In this document: positions 9,649 through 17,399 of the stretch, in pieces
Layout: every line of letters begins with the position of its first letter
Numbering within the stretch: the stretch's first letter is position 1
Origin: Flavobacterium sp. NG2
GTDB lineage: Bacteria > Bacteroidota > Bacteroidia > Flavobacteriales > Flavobacteriaceae
Reading direction: 5' to 3'
Length of the DNA: 64,000 nt
Assembly: GCF_034119845.1 (NCBI RefSeq)
Contig: NZ_CP139420.1
Location: 1,838,001 to 1,902,000 of the forward strand
Notes under the pieces: model-generated
Databases searched by the model: none
Told to the model about the DNA's origin: nothing
Seen by the model: the letters and a program-made list of their open reading frames with translations, nothing else
Translations under genes and position numbers: made by a program

Positions 9649-10905
9649 TTATTCAGCAATTAATAATTGTCCTTGATTGATAATTCCATAAGTTTTCCCT
9701 CTTAATTTCATTCCTAGAAAAGCGGAATTTTTAGATTTTGAAAGAATAGAAGCGGTAGTAAAAGTTTTTTTTCCCTCAGGGTTAAACAAACTGAAATTGG
9801 CTTTGGTACCTTCCATAATTGGGGAGCTTTCGATTCCAAAAGTAGCTTTACCAGCCGTTAGTTTTTCGATTATGGTTTCTAAAGGAAGTACGGTCATCAA
9901 GGCTCCAAAAGCCGTTTCGAGTCCGATGGTTCCGTTTTTGGCCAAATCAAATTCCATTTTTTTATGTTCGATATCGATCGGGTTATGGTCTGTTGTAATC
10001 ATGTCAATCGTTCCGTCGATAACGCCTTCGATTAGCGCTTTGCGGTCAATATCCGTACGCAACGGCGGACTTACTTTGTGACGGCTATCAAATTCTTCTA
10101 ATTTTTCATCGGTAAAAACGAGATGATGTACCGTAGCACTTGCAGTCACTTGCAATCCTTTGGCTTTTGCCTCACGAATCATTTGCACTGATTTTGCGGT
10201 TGAAACGGTAGGAATGTGCATTTTTCCACCAGTATATTCTAGTAAAAATAAGTTGCGGGCGATTTGTAATTCTTCGGCTAGGTTTGGGATTCCTTTTAAT
10301 CCTAATCGAGTAGAAACTGCACCTTCGTTAACCACGCCATTTCCTTTGATTTTTTCGTCTTGCGGAAAAGCAATAACCAATCCATCAAAATCTTGTACGT
10401 ATTGCAAGGCAATTTTCAGCATATTGGCATTGTCCTGACTCTTGTTGTAGTCCCCAAAAGCAACTGCTCCAGCATTTTTCATGTCGAATAATTCGGCTAG
10501 GTCTTTACCTTCGCTACCTTTGGTCAAAGCACCAATAGGGTAGAGTTGCGTTGCACTTCCGTTCGCTTTGTTTTTTACAAAAAGAATTTGCGATTGATTG
10601 TCGATGACTGGAAACGAATTGGGTTGCAAAGCGATGGCTGTAAACCCACTTTTTCCTGCTACTTTAAGTCCGTTTGCAATGGTTTCCCTGTCTTCAAAAC
10701 CAGGTTCACCTAGTGACACACTGCTGTCAAACCAACCTTGTGAAAGGTGTAGGTTTTCCAATTTTAACTCCTCAATATTTTCTGGATTCGCTAATCCAGT
10801 TCCTATTTTGGCGATACAATCATCTTCAATTAGAATGTCTACAATTTTATTATCAAAAGGACTTTTAGGGTCGATAATTCTTGCTTCTCGGATGATTAGT
10901 TTCAT
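9649..10905 (-). CDS. Dihydroorotase-like protein lacking the metal-binding histidines (pseudo-DHOase)
   Basis: This 418-residue amidohydrolase-fold protein is closest to type I dihydroorotase, the third step of pyrimidine synthesis. The frame extends upstream to 11016, but the ATG at 10905 begins the conserved MKLIIREARIIDP and avoids overlap with the upstream gene. The consensus GxxDxHxHxRxP is GWFDSSVSLGEP here: both metal-ligand histidines are Ser62 and Ser64 and the substrate arginine is Gly66. HxxHVST reads HIPTVST, and the usual HCED region reads FPQDEK. Only the TDHNP aspartate remains. It should be catalytically dead, resembling the structural PyrX-type partners of aspartate transcarbamoylase known from Pseudomonas. 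A true PyrC should exist elsewhere. Confidence 0.85.
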   Translation of the reverse strand: MKLIIREARIIDPKSPFDNKIVDILIEDDCIAKIGTGLANPENIEELKLENLHLSQGWFDSSVSLGEPGFEDRETIANGLKVAGKSGFTAIALQPNSFPVIDNQSQILFVKNKANGSATQLYPIGALTKGSEGKDLAELFDMKNAGAVAFGDYNKSQDNANMLKIALQYVQDFDGLVIAFPQDEKIKGNGVVNEGAVSTRLGLKGIPNLAEELQIARNLFLLEYTGGKMHIPTVSTAKSVQMIREAKAKGLQVTASATVHHLVFTDEKLEEFDSRHKVSPPLRTDIDRKALIEGVIDGTIDMITTDHNPIDIEHKKMEFDLAKNGTIGLETAFGALMTVLPLETIIEKLTAGKATFGIESSPIMEGTKANFSLFNPEGKKTFTTASILSKSKNSAFLGMKLRGKTYGIINQGQLLIAE

Positions 10906-10943
10906 AAGATTGTTGCTATTTATGGAATTCAAAAGGAATTCGT

Positions 10944-12881
10944 TTATTTCAAAAATTTGATAAGCGCCATTTCTATCAATAGAAAAAGCAGTGCAAAGAT
11001 AACAAACCATTTCCAAATTTGGCTGTCTGTTCGCTCGGTTTGTAGTTGGTCAAAAACAGTGGTAACGGAATCCAATATTTTATAATCGGCTAATTCGTTT
11101 TCATTAGAATTATTCGATTGGCTTTCGGTTCGGTTGTAGTTGAAACTCAGTTGGTCAACAACTTCTTTTTGGTCTAAAACGTCAAAATTGCCTGCTTGTT
11201 CAGGATAATCGTTGAAGTTTAATTGAACTTTATTATTAATGCTTTTTTGTACGGGAATAAATTGTTCTTCTTTGTTTTTAACTTCTAAAACAGCGTCTTT
11301 TGACAGTGCAACCGAAACTAAATAAGGACTGGAATCGCCAATGATTCTCGCCTTAATGCCATTGTTTTTATTTTGAACAGCCATTTTGTAGAAAGTAGGC
11401 ACAATTAACGGCGACTGCTGGAAATTAGAATTCAACGGGTTTATTGGCGCACTAAAAACAGAAATAGCGCTAACCGAATTCACTTTGGAACTCAAAAAAG
11501 ACTTTCCATCTTCGTAATATAAAACTACCGGAAACGAAGCTGATAATCCAAAGTTGGTTTTGGTATTTGGATACTGAAAATTGCTCACCTGATTCTCAAA
11601 AACCGAAGCCAATAAAGGATGGTTGAAATTGATTTTGGTAATTCGTTTTTCAGTATTTTCAATCGGTTGGTATTGGATGTTTCCAAAGTTTTTCAAAAAC
11701 GAATTCAAATTCGGAACCGAACCTTTTGAGGAAGGAATGAGGATCAAGTTGCTGCCTTTTTCGACCAATGTTTTTAAGGTAGTTTGTAAGGCTACAGGAA
11801 TTTCATCGATTTCGTTAAGGATAATTGCATCTTGTTTTTCGAGTGCATTGTAATCCAAAGAGGTCAATGTGCTGTTTTGAAAATCAAATTCATCATTGGT
11901 ATATATTCGAGATAAGAAATTGCTTTTTTCGGCTTCGCCAATGCTTAAAACGGCTGTTTTTTGCGTTTTTGAAATGCTGAAATAATAGCTGTTGTCATAG
12001 GCTAAGCCATTATCGTCAATGTTTACAACACCATGAAAGGCTTGTTTAGGAATCGTAAACGGAATTGTTTTTTTGGGAGTATCAAAAGAAACAATCGTTT
12101 TTGCAATCAGTTTGTTATTGTTGTAAATCGCAATCGAAGTTGGTTTGATATCGTCTCCATAACTCGATAATTCCACATTCAGATTGTAGAAGTTTTCCAG
12201 AGTTTCCTGAATGTAAACGCTGTCAATAGCAATGTTGTTTTTTTGTTCTGCTTTTGGAATCACAAAAAAAGTATTGTCTTCTTTGTGGATGTTTTGCAGT
12301 TGTTTTTTTTCAAGTCCTATGGCATCGGTGATAATGACAATGTCTTTTTTGAATGCCGATTTATGCGCTTTTATTTGTGCCAAAAGCGATTCGGCTTGAA
12401 AAGGAAGTGCGCTGTACTTTAGGTTTTGCAGTTCTGTTTGGATTTCTTTTTTGGTGGTGTTCCAAAAGGTTTCCGAATTTGTCAATAACGAAAAAGTAGC
12501 GTTCTCGGGGATGGTTTCTAATAATTCCTGAACCGCACGTTTTAGCAATTCCCCTTTTTTGCCTTTGGCTTGCATGCTTAACGAATTATCGAGAATAATG
12601 TACATTTCATTCGAACGGTTTTCGCTGTCTTTGGCTTTGAAATAAGGTTGGGCGAAAGCCAAAATAATAAAGGTCAGAAGCAGCAAACGACATCCTAAAA
12701 GCAGCCATTTTTTGATGGTGGAGCTTTTGCGAGTTTGTATTGTAAGAGCTTTTAGAAATCGAACGTTAGTGAAATATTCTTTTTTGAATCGGCGTAATTG
12801 AAAAAGATGCACCAAAATAGGGACAATCAACAAGAACAGAAAGTATAAAAGTTCAGGATGTTTAAAATACATTGAGTTCAA
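10944..12881 (-). CDS. BatA/VWA-type membrane protein
   Basis: This 645-residue protein opens with the BatA double-membrane-segment domain (YFKHPELLYFLFLLIVPILVHLFQLRRF... and KKWLLLGCRLLLLTFIILAFAQPYF). A von Willebrand factor A-like region follows, with MYIILDNSLSMQAKGK (a MIDAS-like DxSxS) and IVIITDA. A long periplasmic part ends with a third membrane helix (WKWFVIFALLFLLIEMALI). Bacteroidetes carry many such proteins, named for the Bacteroides aerotolerance operon, though their role is not settled. Met1 or Met4 could be the start. It heads the minus-strand operon, 38 bases upstream of the dihydroorotase-like gene. Confidence 0.85.
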   Translation of the reverse strand: MNSMYFKHPELLYFLFLLIVPILVHLFQLRRFKKEYFTNVRFLKALTIQTRKSSTIKKWLLLGCRLLLLTFIILAFAQPYFKAKDSENRSNEMYIILDNSLSMQAKGKKGELLKRAVQELLETIPENATFSLLTNSETFWNTTKKEIQTELQNLKYSALPFQAESLLAQIKAHKSAFKKDIVIITDAIGLEKKQLQNIHKEDNTFFVIPKAEQKNNIAIDSVYIQETLENFYNLNVELSSYGDDIKPTSIAIYNNNKLIAKTIVSFDTPKKTIPFTIPKQAFHGVVNIDDNGLAYDNSYYFSISKTQKTAVLSIGEAEKSNFLSRIYTNDEFDFQNSTLTSLDYNALEKQDAIILNEIDEIPVALQTTLKTLVEKGSNLILIPSSKGSVPNLNSFLKNFGNIQYQPIENTEKRITKINFNHPLLASVFENQVSNFQYPNTKTNFGLSASFPVVLYYEDGKSFLSSKVNSVSAISVFSAPINPLNSNFQQSPLIVPTFYKMAVQNKNNGIKARIIGDSSPYLVSVALSKDAVLEVKNKEEQFIPVQKSINNKVQLNFNDYPEQAGNFDVLDQKEVVDQLSFNYNRTESQSNNSNENELADYKILDSVTTVFDQLQTERTDSQIWKWFVIFALLFLLIEMALIKFLK

Positions 12882-12988
12882 AAGTTTACTGTTCGAAAGG
12901 AAAACAGTGAATGGCTAGCCAAAAATACAAATTTGTAAACAGTTATGAATGGAGACGAGAAGATTTTTTCAAATGAAGATTTTATGTT

Positions 12989-13082
12989 TTAAACACGAAT
13001 TGCACGAATTAACACGAAAAAGAAATGTTTAAATTTCACGAATCAGTCAATGACTGATCAAATTTGTGTAATTCGTGGCTGT
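12989..13082. repeat. Intergenic CACGAATT repeat cluster
   Basis: Two direct copies of CACGAATT(G/A) and further CACGAA words occur, with the inverse AATTCGTG near the end, plus a small palindrome CAGTCA-A-TGACTG. It is a typical flavobacterial intergenic repeat patch between divergent genes; no coding potential is seen. Confidence 0.45.
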
Positions 13083-13138
13083 CTAAAGGATACAATTGTT
13101 CGTTTTAATCTGTATTTTAGCATTTCTAAAAATTATTT

Positions 13139-14254
13139 ATGATGAAAAAGTATCCTTCGGTTGTATTCGCGCTTCTATTTAGTATTTCATTTTTTGCACA
13201 ACAAAGCAAGCTTAATTTAATTATTGGAACCTACACCAATAAATGTGATAGTAAAGGGGTTTATGTGTATGAATTTGATACTAATACGGGCAATTTCACC
13301 TTACAATCAGAGTCGGTGCCAACGGATAGTCCTAGTTATTTGGCGGTTTCACAAGATAATAAATTTGTTTATACGGTCAATTCTGATGCTGCCAATAGTG
13401 CCGTAACTGCTTTTGGATTTGATGCTAAAACGGGAAAACTGAATTTTTTGAATAAAGAAAAAACCAATGGTGTGAATCCATGTTTTATCATTAATGATGA
13501 TAAAACAGTGATATCAGCCAATTATTCGGGTGGAAATGTTTCTGTTTTTGGTAAAAATAGTGACGGAACTGTGACAGCTTTAAAACAATTGGTGCAGCAT
13601 GAAGGGAAAGGGCCTAATGCCAAGCGACAAGAAAAAGCCCATTTGCATATGGTGCAATTTTCTCCAGACCACAACTATGTTTTAGCAACCGATTTAGGAA
13701 GTGATAAAGTGTATTCCTATGCATATAGTCCCAATGCAAATCAACCTTTGGAATTGAAGTATACTATTGATGCGAAAGCAGGAAGCGGACCAAGGCATTT
13801 TACTTTTAGTAAAGACGGTAAAAAAGCCTATTTGTTACAAGAATTGGATGGTACTGTTTCGGTTTTTAATTATAAAAAAGGGAATCTTAAATTAATTCAA
13901 GAAACCACCGTTTTAAGTGATGGTTTTAATCAATCCTTTACTGCTGCAGATATCCATATTTCACCTGACGAACGTTTTTTATATGCTACCAATAGAAAAG
14001 AAGCCAACGATATTAGTTGCTTTAAGATTTTAAAAAATGGCAAATTAGAATTTGTATCTAGAACAAGCACTTTGGGTGATGGGCCACGAAATTTTGCCAT
14101 TGATCCTACGGGGAATTTTTTGTTAGTGGGGCACCAATTTAGTAACGGTGTAGTGATTTTTAAAAGAGATAAGGCAACAGGATTATTGACGGATACTGGG
14201 AAGAGAATTGATTTGTGCTCGCCTGTTTGTTTGGTGTTTACGGGAAAAGAGTAA
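13139..14254 (+). CDS. Secreted lactonase-family beta-propeller (6-phosphogluconolactonase-like)
   Basis: This 371-residue protein starts with a signal peptide (MMKKYPSVVFALLFSISFFAQQ) and then the lactonase signature LIIGTYTNKCDSKGVYVYEFD. Blade motifs follow, such as PSYLAVSQDNKFVYTVN, ISANYSGGNVSVF, KAHLHMVQFSPD, GSGPRHFTFS and ISPDERFLYATNR. This matches the YbhE/Pgl family of seven-bladed propellers. The signal peptide points to a periplasmic or extracellular carbohydrate lactonase rather than the cytoplasmic pentose-phosphate enzyme. It stands alone in its transcription direction. ATG codons at 13139 and 13142 are both possible starts. Confidence 0.88.
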   Translation: MMKKYPSVVFALLFSISFFAQQSKLNLIIGTYTNKCDSKGVYVYEFDTNTGNFTLQSESVPTDSPSYLAVSQDNKFVYTVNSDAANSAVTAFGFDAKTGKLNFLNKEKTNGVNPCFIINDDKTVISANYSGGNVSVFGKNSDGTVTALKQLVQHEGKGPNAKRQEKAHLHMVQFSPDHNYVLATDLGSDKVYSYAYSPNANQPLELKYTIDAKAGSGPRHFTFSKDGKKAYLLQELDGTVSVFNYKKGNLKLIQETTVLSDGFNQSFTAADIHISPDERFLYATNRKEANDISCFKILKNGKLEFVSRTSTLGDGPRNFAIDPTGNFLLVGHQFSNGVVIFKRDKATGLLTDTGKRIDLCSPVCLVFTGKE

Positions 14255-14266
14255 GGAAGTTGGGAT

Positions 14267-14294
14267 ATGGAAGCTGGGAGATGGAAGCTGGGAG
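14267..14294. repeat. 14-bp tandem repeat, two copies
   Basis: ATGGAAGCTGGGAG is repeated twice exactly, with a partial third copy (ATGGAAACT). It lies just after the lactonase stop and before the dispersed repeat at 14329. Confidence 0.7.
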
Positions 14295-14328
14295 ATGGAA
14301 ACTTGAAGTTGCAAGTTGCCCCGGACCC

Positions 14329-14447
14329 GCGTGAGGGATAGGAGCAAACCGCCAAAGCGGTGCGGATAGCCCGACAGCAGCCAGAAAAATGGGCTACTAT
14401 TCACAACGAATAGTAGCCCATTTTTTTGGCTGGTGGCACGCCCAAAT
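14329..14447 (-). repeat. Flavobacterium-type dispersed intergenic repeat, copy 2
   Basis: Read on the minus strand it starts ATTTGGGCGTGCC, has GTCGGGCTATCCGC and ends ATCCCTCACGC, the framework of copy 1 at 6046-6156. Its central hairpin (AAAATGGGCTACTATTC with GAATAGTAGCCCATTTT) differs from copy 1, as if the stem were a variable insert. The hairpin may also terminate the flanking convergent genes. Confidence 0.7.
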
Positions 14448-14528
14448 AGACGAACTTATATTTTTAAGCTAATCTTTGATTGTAAGGATATTTATAAACT
14501 GTGTAATCCTTTTAATCTGTGGCTTTCT

Positions 14529-15872
14529 TTATTTTTTCTTCTTTTTTTGAGCTCTAGTTTTTAACATGTTTCGGTTAACAGAACCATGCGTTTTCTTTTT
14601 GGTTTTGGATGGCCCTCCAAGGTTGACTTTGGTATTCTTTTTGGCTTTTTCGTGAAAAGCACCCTCACCATCTGGTTTCTTCTTTTTATTGAATTTAATG
14701 ACGGGACGTTCTTTTTCAGGTTCGATTAACTTCATCGAAATTTCAACTTCTTCAGGGAAATCTTCAATCTCTAGTTCCATGTTCATCAAGACTTCGATTT
14801 CGATTTTGGATTCTTCCTCTCTTGGAGTGATGAAACTAATCGCTGTTCCTGTAGCATCAGCACGACCAGTACGACCAATACGGTGCATGTACAATTCTCC
14901 AAATTCGGGCATCTCAAAGTTGATGACATGGGTAATATTCGAAATATCCAAACCTCTGGCCATAATATCCGTGGTAATCAGTCCGCGAAGATTGCCTTCT
15001 TGGAAACTTGCCATCGTGGTCAAACGGTAATTTTGTGATTTATTAGAGTGGATGACTCCAAATTGTCCTTCAAAATCCTCTTCGATACGCTCAAAAACCA
15101 TATCCGAAATCTTCTTGTTATTCACAAAAACCAAGACACGACTCATGTCTTCGTTAGTGGCTAACAAATGTTTCAGTAAATTGATTTTGGTATTAAAGTT
15201 GGGAACATTATAAGTGATTTGTGTAATGTTTTCTAAAGGTGTTCCTGAGGCCGAAAGCGTAACTTCTTCAGGATAATCAAAGTAATCATTCAAAACAGCA
15301 TCGACTTCATCGGTCATCGTTGCAGAGAACAAGATATTTTGACGTTTTTTAGGCATCATCGCCAATAGAGCGGTTAATTGGGTTCTAAAACCAAGGTTCA
15401 ACATTTCGTCAAACTCATCAATCACTAGTTTTTGAATTTCTTCAAAACGGACTACGTTGTCTAGGGCTAAATCCATGGTTCTACCAGGAGTTCCTACCAG
15501 TATATCAGTCCCTTCATAGACATTTTTTTTCTGGGTGTTGATATTTACGCCTCCAAAAATTCCGATGGTACGAACCGACATATATTTGGTTAATTTTTCG
15601 ATTTCGTCAACTACTTGAACTACTAGTTCACGTGTTGGAACCAGAATGACAATTTTTGGGGTATGCGTAGTTGTAAATTTATATAGCTTTAATAAAGGCA
15701 GTAAATAAGCAAAGGTTTTTCCAGTTCCCGTTTGTGCAATACCCATCATATCACGCCCAGACATGATAACAGAAAATGATTTTTCCTGAATAGGAGTAGG
15801 GGTTACAAATCCTAAATCCTCAACGGCTTTTTGTACTGATTTCGGAAGATTAAATTGCTCAAAAGTGCTCAT
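14529..15872 (-). CDS. DEAD-box ATP-dependent RNA helicase
   Basis: This 447-residue helicase carries the ordered DEAD-box motifs: Q motif (FVTPTPIQ, residues 22-29), motif I AQTGTGKT (46-53), PTREL, GG and TPGR, motif II as DEFD rather than DEAD (VIDEFDEML), motif III SAT, and motif VI HRIGRTGR. A basic Lys-rich tail (KKKKPDGEG..., ending AQKKKKK) probably adds RNA affinity. It is expected to remodel RNA in ribosome assembly, decay or cold adaptation; which one cannot be told. It is monocistronic. Confidence 0.93.
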   Translation of the reverse strand: MSTFEQFNLPKSVQKAVEDLGFVTPTPIQEKSFSVIMSGRDMMGIAQTGTGKTFAYLLPLLKLYKFTTTHTPKIVILVPTRELVVQVVDEIEKLTKYMSVRTIGIFGGVNINTQKKNVYEGTDILVGTPGRTMDLALDNVVRFEEIQKLVIDEFDEMLNLGFRTQLTALLAMMPKKRQNILFSATMTDEVDAVLNDYFDYPEEVTLSASGTPLENITQITYNVPNFNTKINLLKHLLATNEDMSRVLVFVNNKKISDMVFERIEEDFEGQFGVIHSNKSQNYRLTTMASFQEGNLRGLITTDIMARGLDISNITHVINFEMPEFGELYMHRIGRTGRADATGTAISFITPREEESKIEIEVLMNMELEIEDFPEEVEISMKLIEPEKERPVIKFNKKKKPDGEGAFHEKAKKNTKVNLGGPSKTKKKTHGSVNRNMLKTRAQKKKKK

Positions 15873-16150
15873 AAAACGTATATTTTGTGCAAAGATACGT
15901 TTTTTATAAGGATACTAGCATTGGCTAGAGAAACTGTTTGGAAACAACCCTTTGCTTGCAGGTTTTCTGGAGGCGATACTTTTTAAAAAGCAACTAACTT
16001 TAAAAGGTAGATTTTAATAAAAGGCTGCTTATAATAAGTTTTTATTGCAATACTTTTGGGAAATATTTTGAAATCCAACCATTAAATTTCCTCAATGACT
16101 TAATGGTGAATTTTCAACCTTACAATAATAAATCGTTTAAACTCGTAAAT

Positions 16151-16792
16151 ATGAATTTTTTAACCTCTTGGAGCGGCGGAAAAGACAGTTGCTACGCCAT
16201 GATGAAAGCCGTTGAGCAAGGTTTTGTTCCCAAAGTGCTCTTGAATATGATGAACGAAAACGGAAAGATTTCCCGTTCTCATGGATTGCCACTAGCGATT
16301 TTGGAACAACAAGCTTTGCAAATGGATGTACCATTAGAAGCGGTTCCTGCCAGTTGGGAAGATTATGAAGTCAAATACATTCAGACTTTAAAATCACTAA
16401 AGTCCAGATACGATTTTGAAGCAGCCGTCTTTGGAGATATCGATTTGCAAGCGCATAAAGACTGGGAAGATAAGGTTTGTGCTGCTGCTAGTTTACAAGC
16501 TGTTTTACCGCTTTGGCAGCAAGACCGCTTGGTCCTAGTCAATGAGATGTTGGCCAATGGAATCGAAACCATGATTGTTTCCTGCAATGCACAAATGGGT
16601 GAGAACTATCTTGGTCGCATCTTGACTCACGAATTAGCCCAAGAATTGCAGGAAAAAGGCATTGACCCCTGTGGCGAAAATGGCGAATTTCACACTATGG
16701 TTATCCATTGTCCCTTGTTCAAAAATCCAATTTCTTTACCCACATACACTACAACGACCCATGAAAACTACTGTTTCATCGTTTGGGAATAG
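16151..16792 (+). CDS. Dph6-related ATP pyrophosphatase
   Basis: This 213-residue protein of the Dph6/MJ0570 family has an adenine-nucleotide alpha-hydrolase fold. The frame is open from 16103, but the ATG at 16151 gives the family start MNFLTSWSGGKDSCYAM, with the PP-loop SGGKDS. Further hallmarks are FGDIDLQAHKDW, GIETMIVSCNAQMG and a C-terminal DPCGENGEFHTMV. In eukaryotes Dph6 ligates ammonia to diphthine. Bacteria lack diphthamide, so the substrate here is unknown. It lies about 300 bases upstream of a cobalamin riboswitch, and a link to B12 use is possible but unproven. Confidence 0.88.
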   Translation: MNFLTSWSGGKDSCYAMMKAVEQGFVPKVLLNMMNENGKISRSHGLPLAILEQQALQMDVPLEAVPASWEDYEVKYIQTLKSLKSRYDFEAAVFGDIDLQAHKDWEDKVCAAASLQAVLPLWQQDRLVLVNEMLANGIETMIVSCNAQMGENYLGRILTHELAQELQEKGIDPCGENGEFHTMVIHCPLFKNPISLPTYTTTTHENYCFIVWE

Positions 16793-16858
16793 AATTTTTG
16801 TTAGTAGCATAATCCCACCATTCGTTACAAGCTTTTTGTATAAATACTATTTTTCTAC

Positions 16859-16896
16859 GCTAGGAGAGGAGCTTCCGTTGGTCGCTCTCTCCTAGC
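16859..16896 (+). terminator. Hairpin after Dph6-like gene
   Basis: GCTAGGAGAGGAGC pairs with GCTCTCTCCTAGC with a single bulge. It lies 67 bases after the stop and is flanked by short T/A tracts, so it is a plausible terminator though the 3' U tract is weak. Confidence 0.5.
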
Positions 16897-17083
16897 AAGA
16901 AAAATTATTATTTATCCTGCAAAGGCTTTTCACTGCTGTTGGGGCTAGGGAATTGCTTACTTAATAGCAACTGAGTTAACATTGTTTTTATGGTTTTTTT
17001 AAGTTTAATAGGCTGTTAGTTAGTGGTTTGATTTAAGTCTGCTGCTCGTGAATTAAAAATATCGAAAACAATAAATTTAGTAT

Positions 17084-17091
17084 TATATTTG
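17084..17091 (+). promoter_or_regulatory. Bacteroidetes -7 promoter element (TATATTTG) of the btuB transcript
   Basis: TATATTTG matches the flavobacterial TAnnTTTG element. Transcription would start about 6-7 bases downstream, exactly where the conserved cobalamin riboswitch begins. I see no clear -33 TTG at the usual distance. Confidence 0.6.
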
Positions 17092-17096
17092 CCGCC

Positions 17097-17290
17097 GTAT
17101 TGAGGTTGCTGTTTTTTTAATTGAAACAGCATTAAAAGGGAATCAGGTGAATTTATTTATAATAATAAATCCTGAGCTGTACCCGCAACTGTAAGCTATC
17201 AAGCTTGTTGTTATCTACAAAACCATTGTTCGTCTAGGCGGATGAGAAGGTAAACAACAAGACGCAAGCCAGGAGACCTGCCTATTACAT
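17097..17290 (+). promoter_or_regulatory. Cobalamin (B12) riboswitch
   Basis: The order of conserved elements is classic: AAAAGGGAATCAGGTG, CCTGAGCTGTACCCGCAACTGTAAGC, and the B12 box AAGCCAGGAGACCTGCC at 17266-17282. Binding of adenosylcobalamin or a relative is expected to repress the TonB-dependent receptor that starts at 17400, about 110 bases after the aptamer. A pyrimidine-rich expression platform with a possible AAACTTTCGGG.../...AAAGGTTTGGG pairing follows. Confidence 0.95.
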
Positions 17291-17399
17291 CGAGTATCAA
17301 ACTTTCGGGAAAAAAGGTTTGGGTATGGGTCATTCTATGCTTTTCTCCCATTTTTAATCATGCAATGGTTTATAGACCTTTGCTAAATGTTTTATTAAA

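Noticed and set aside
9797..10960. Several plus-strand frames of 64-120 codons opposite the dihydroorotase-like gene
   Set aside because: They are antisense shadows of a gene with clear family motifs.
16859..16896. Hairpin between Dph6-like gene and riboswitch as a second riboswitch
   Set aside because: It is a single simple stem with no conserved aptamer elements; the terminator reading is sufficient.
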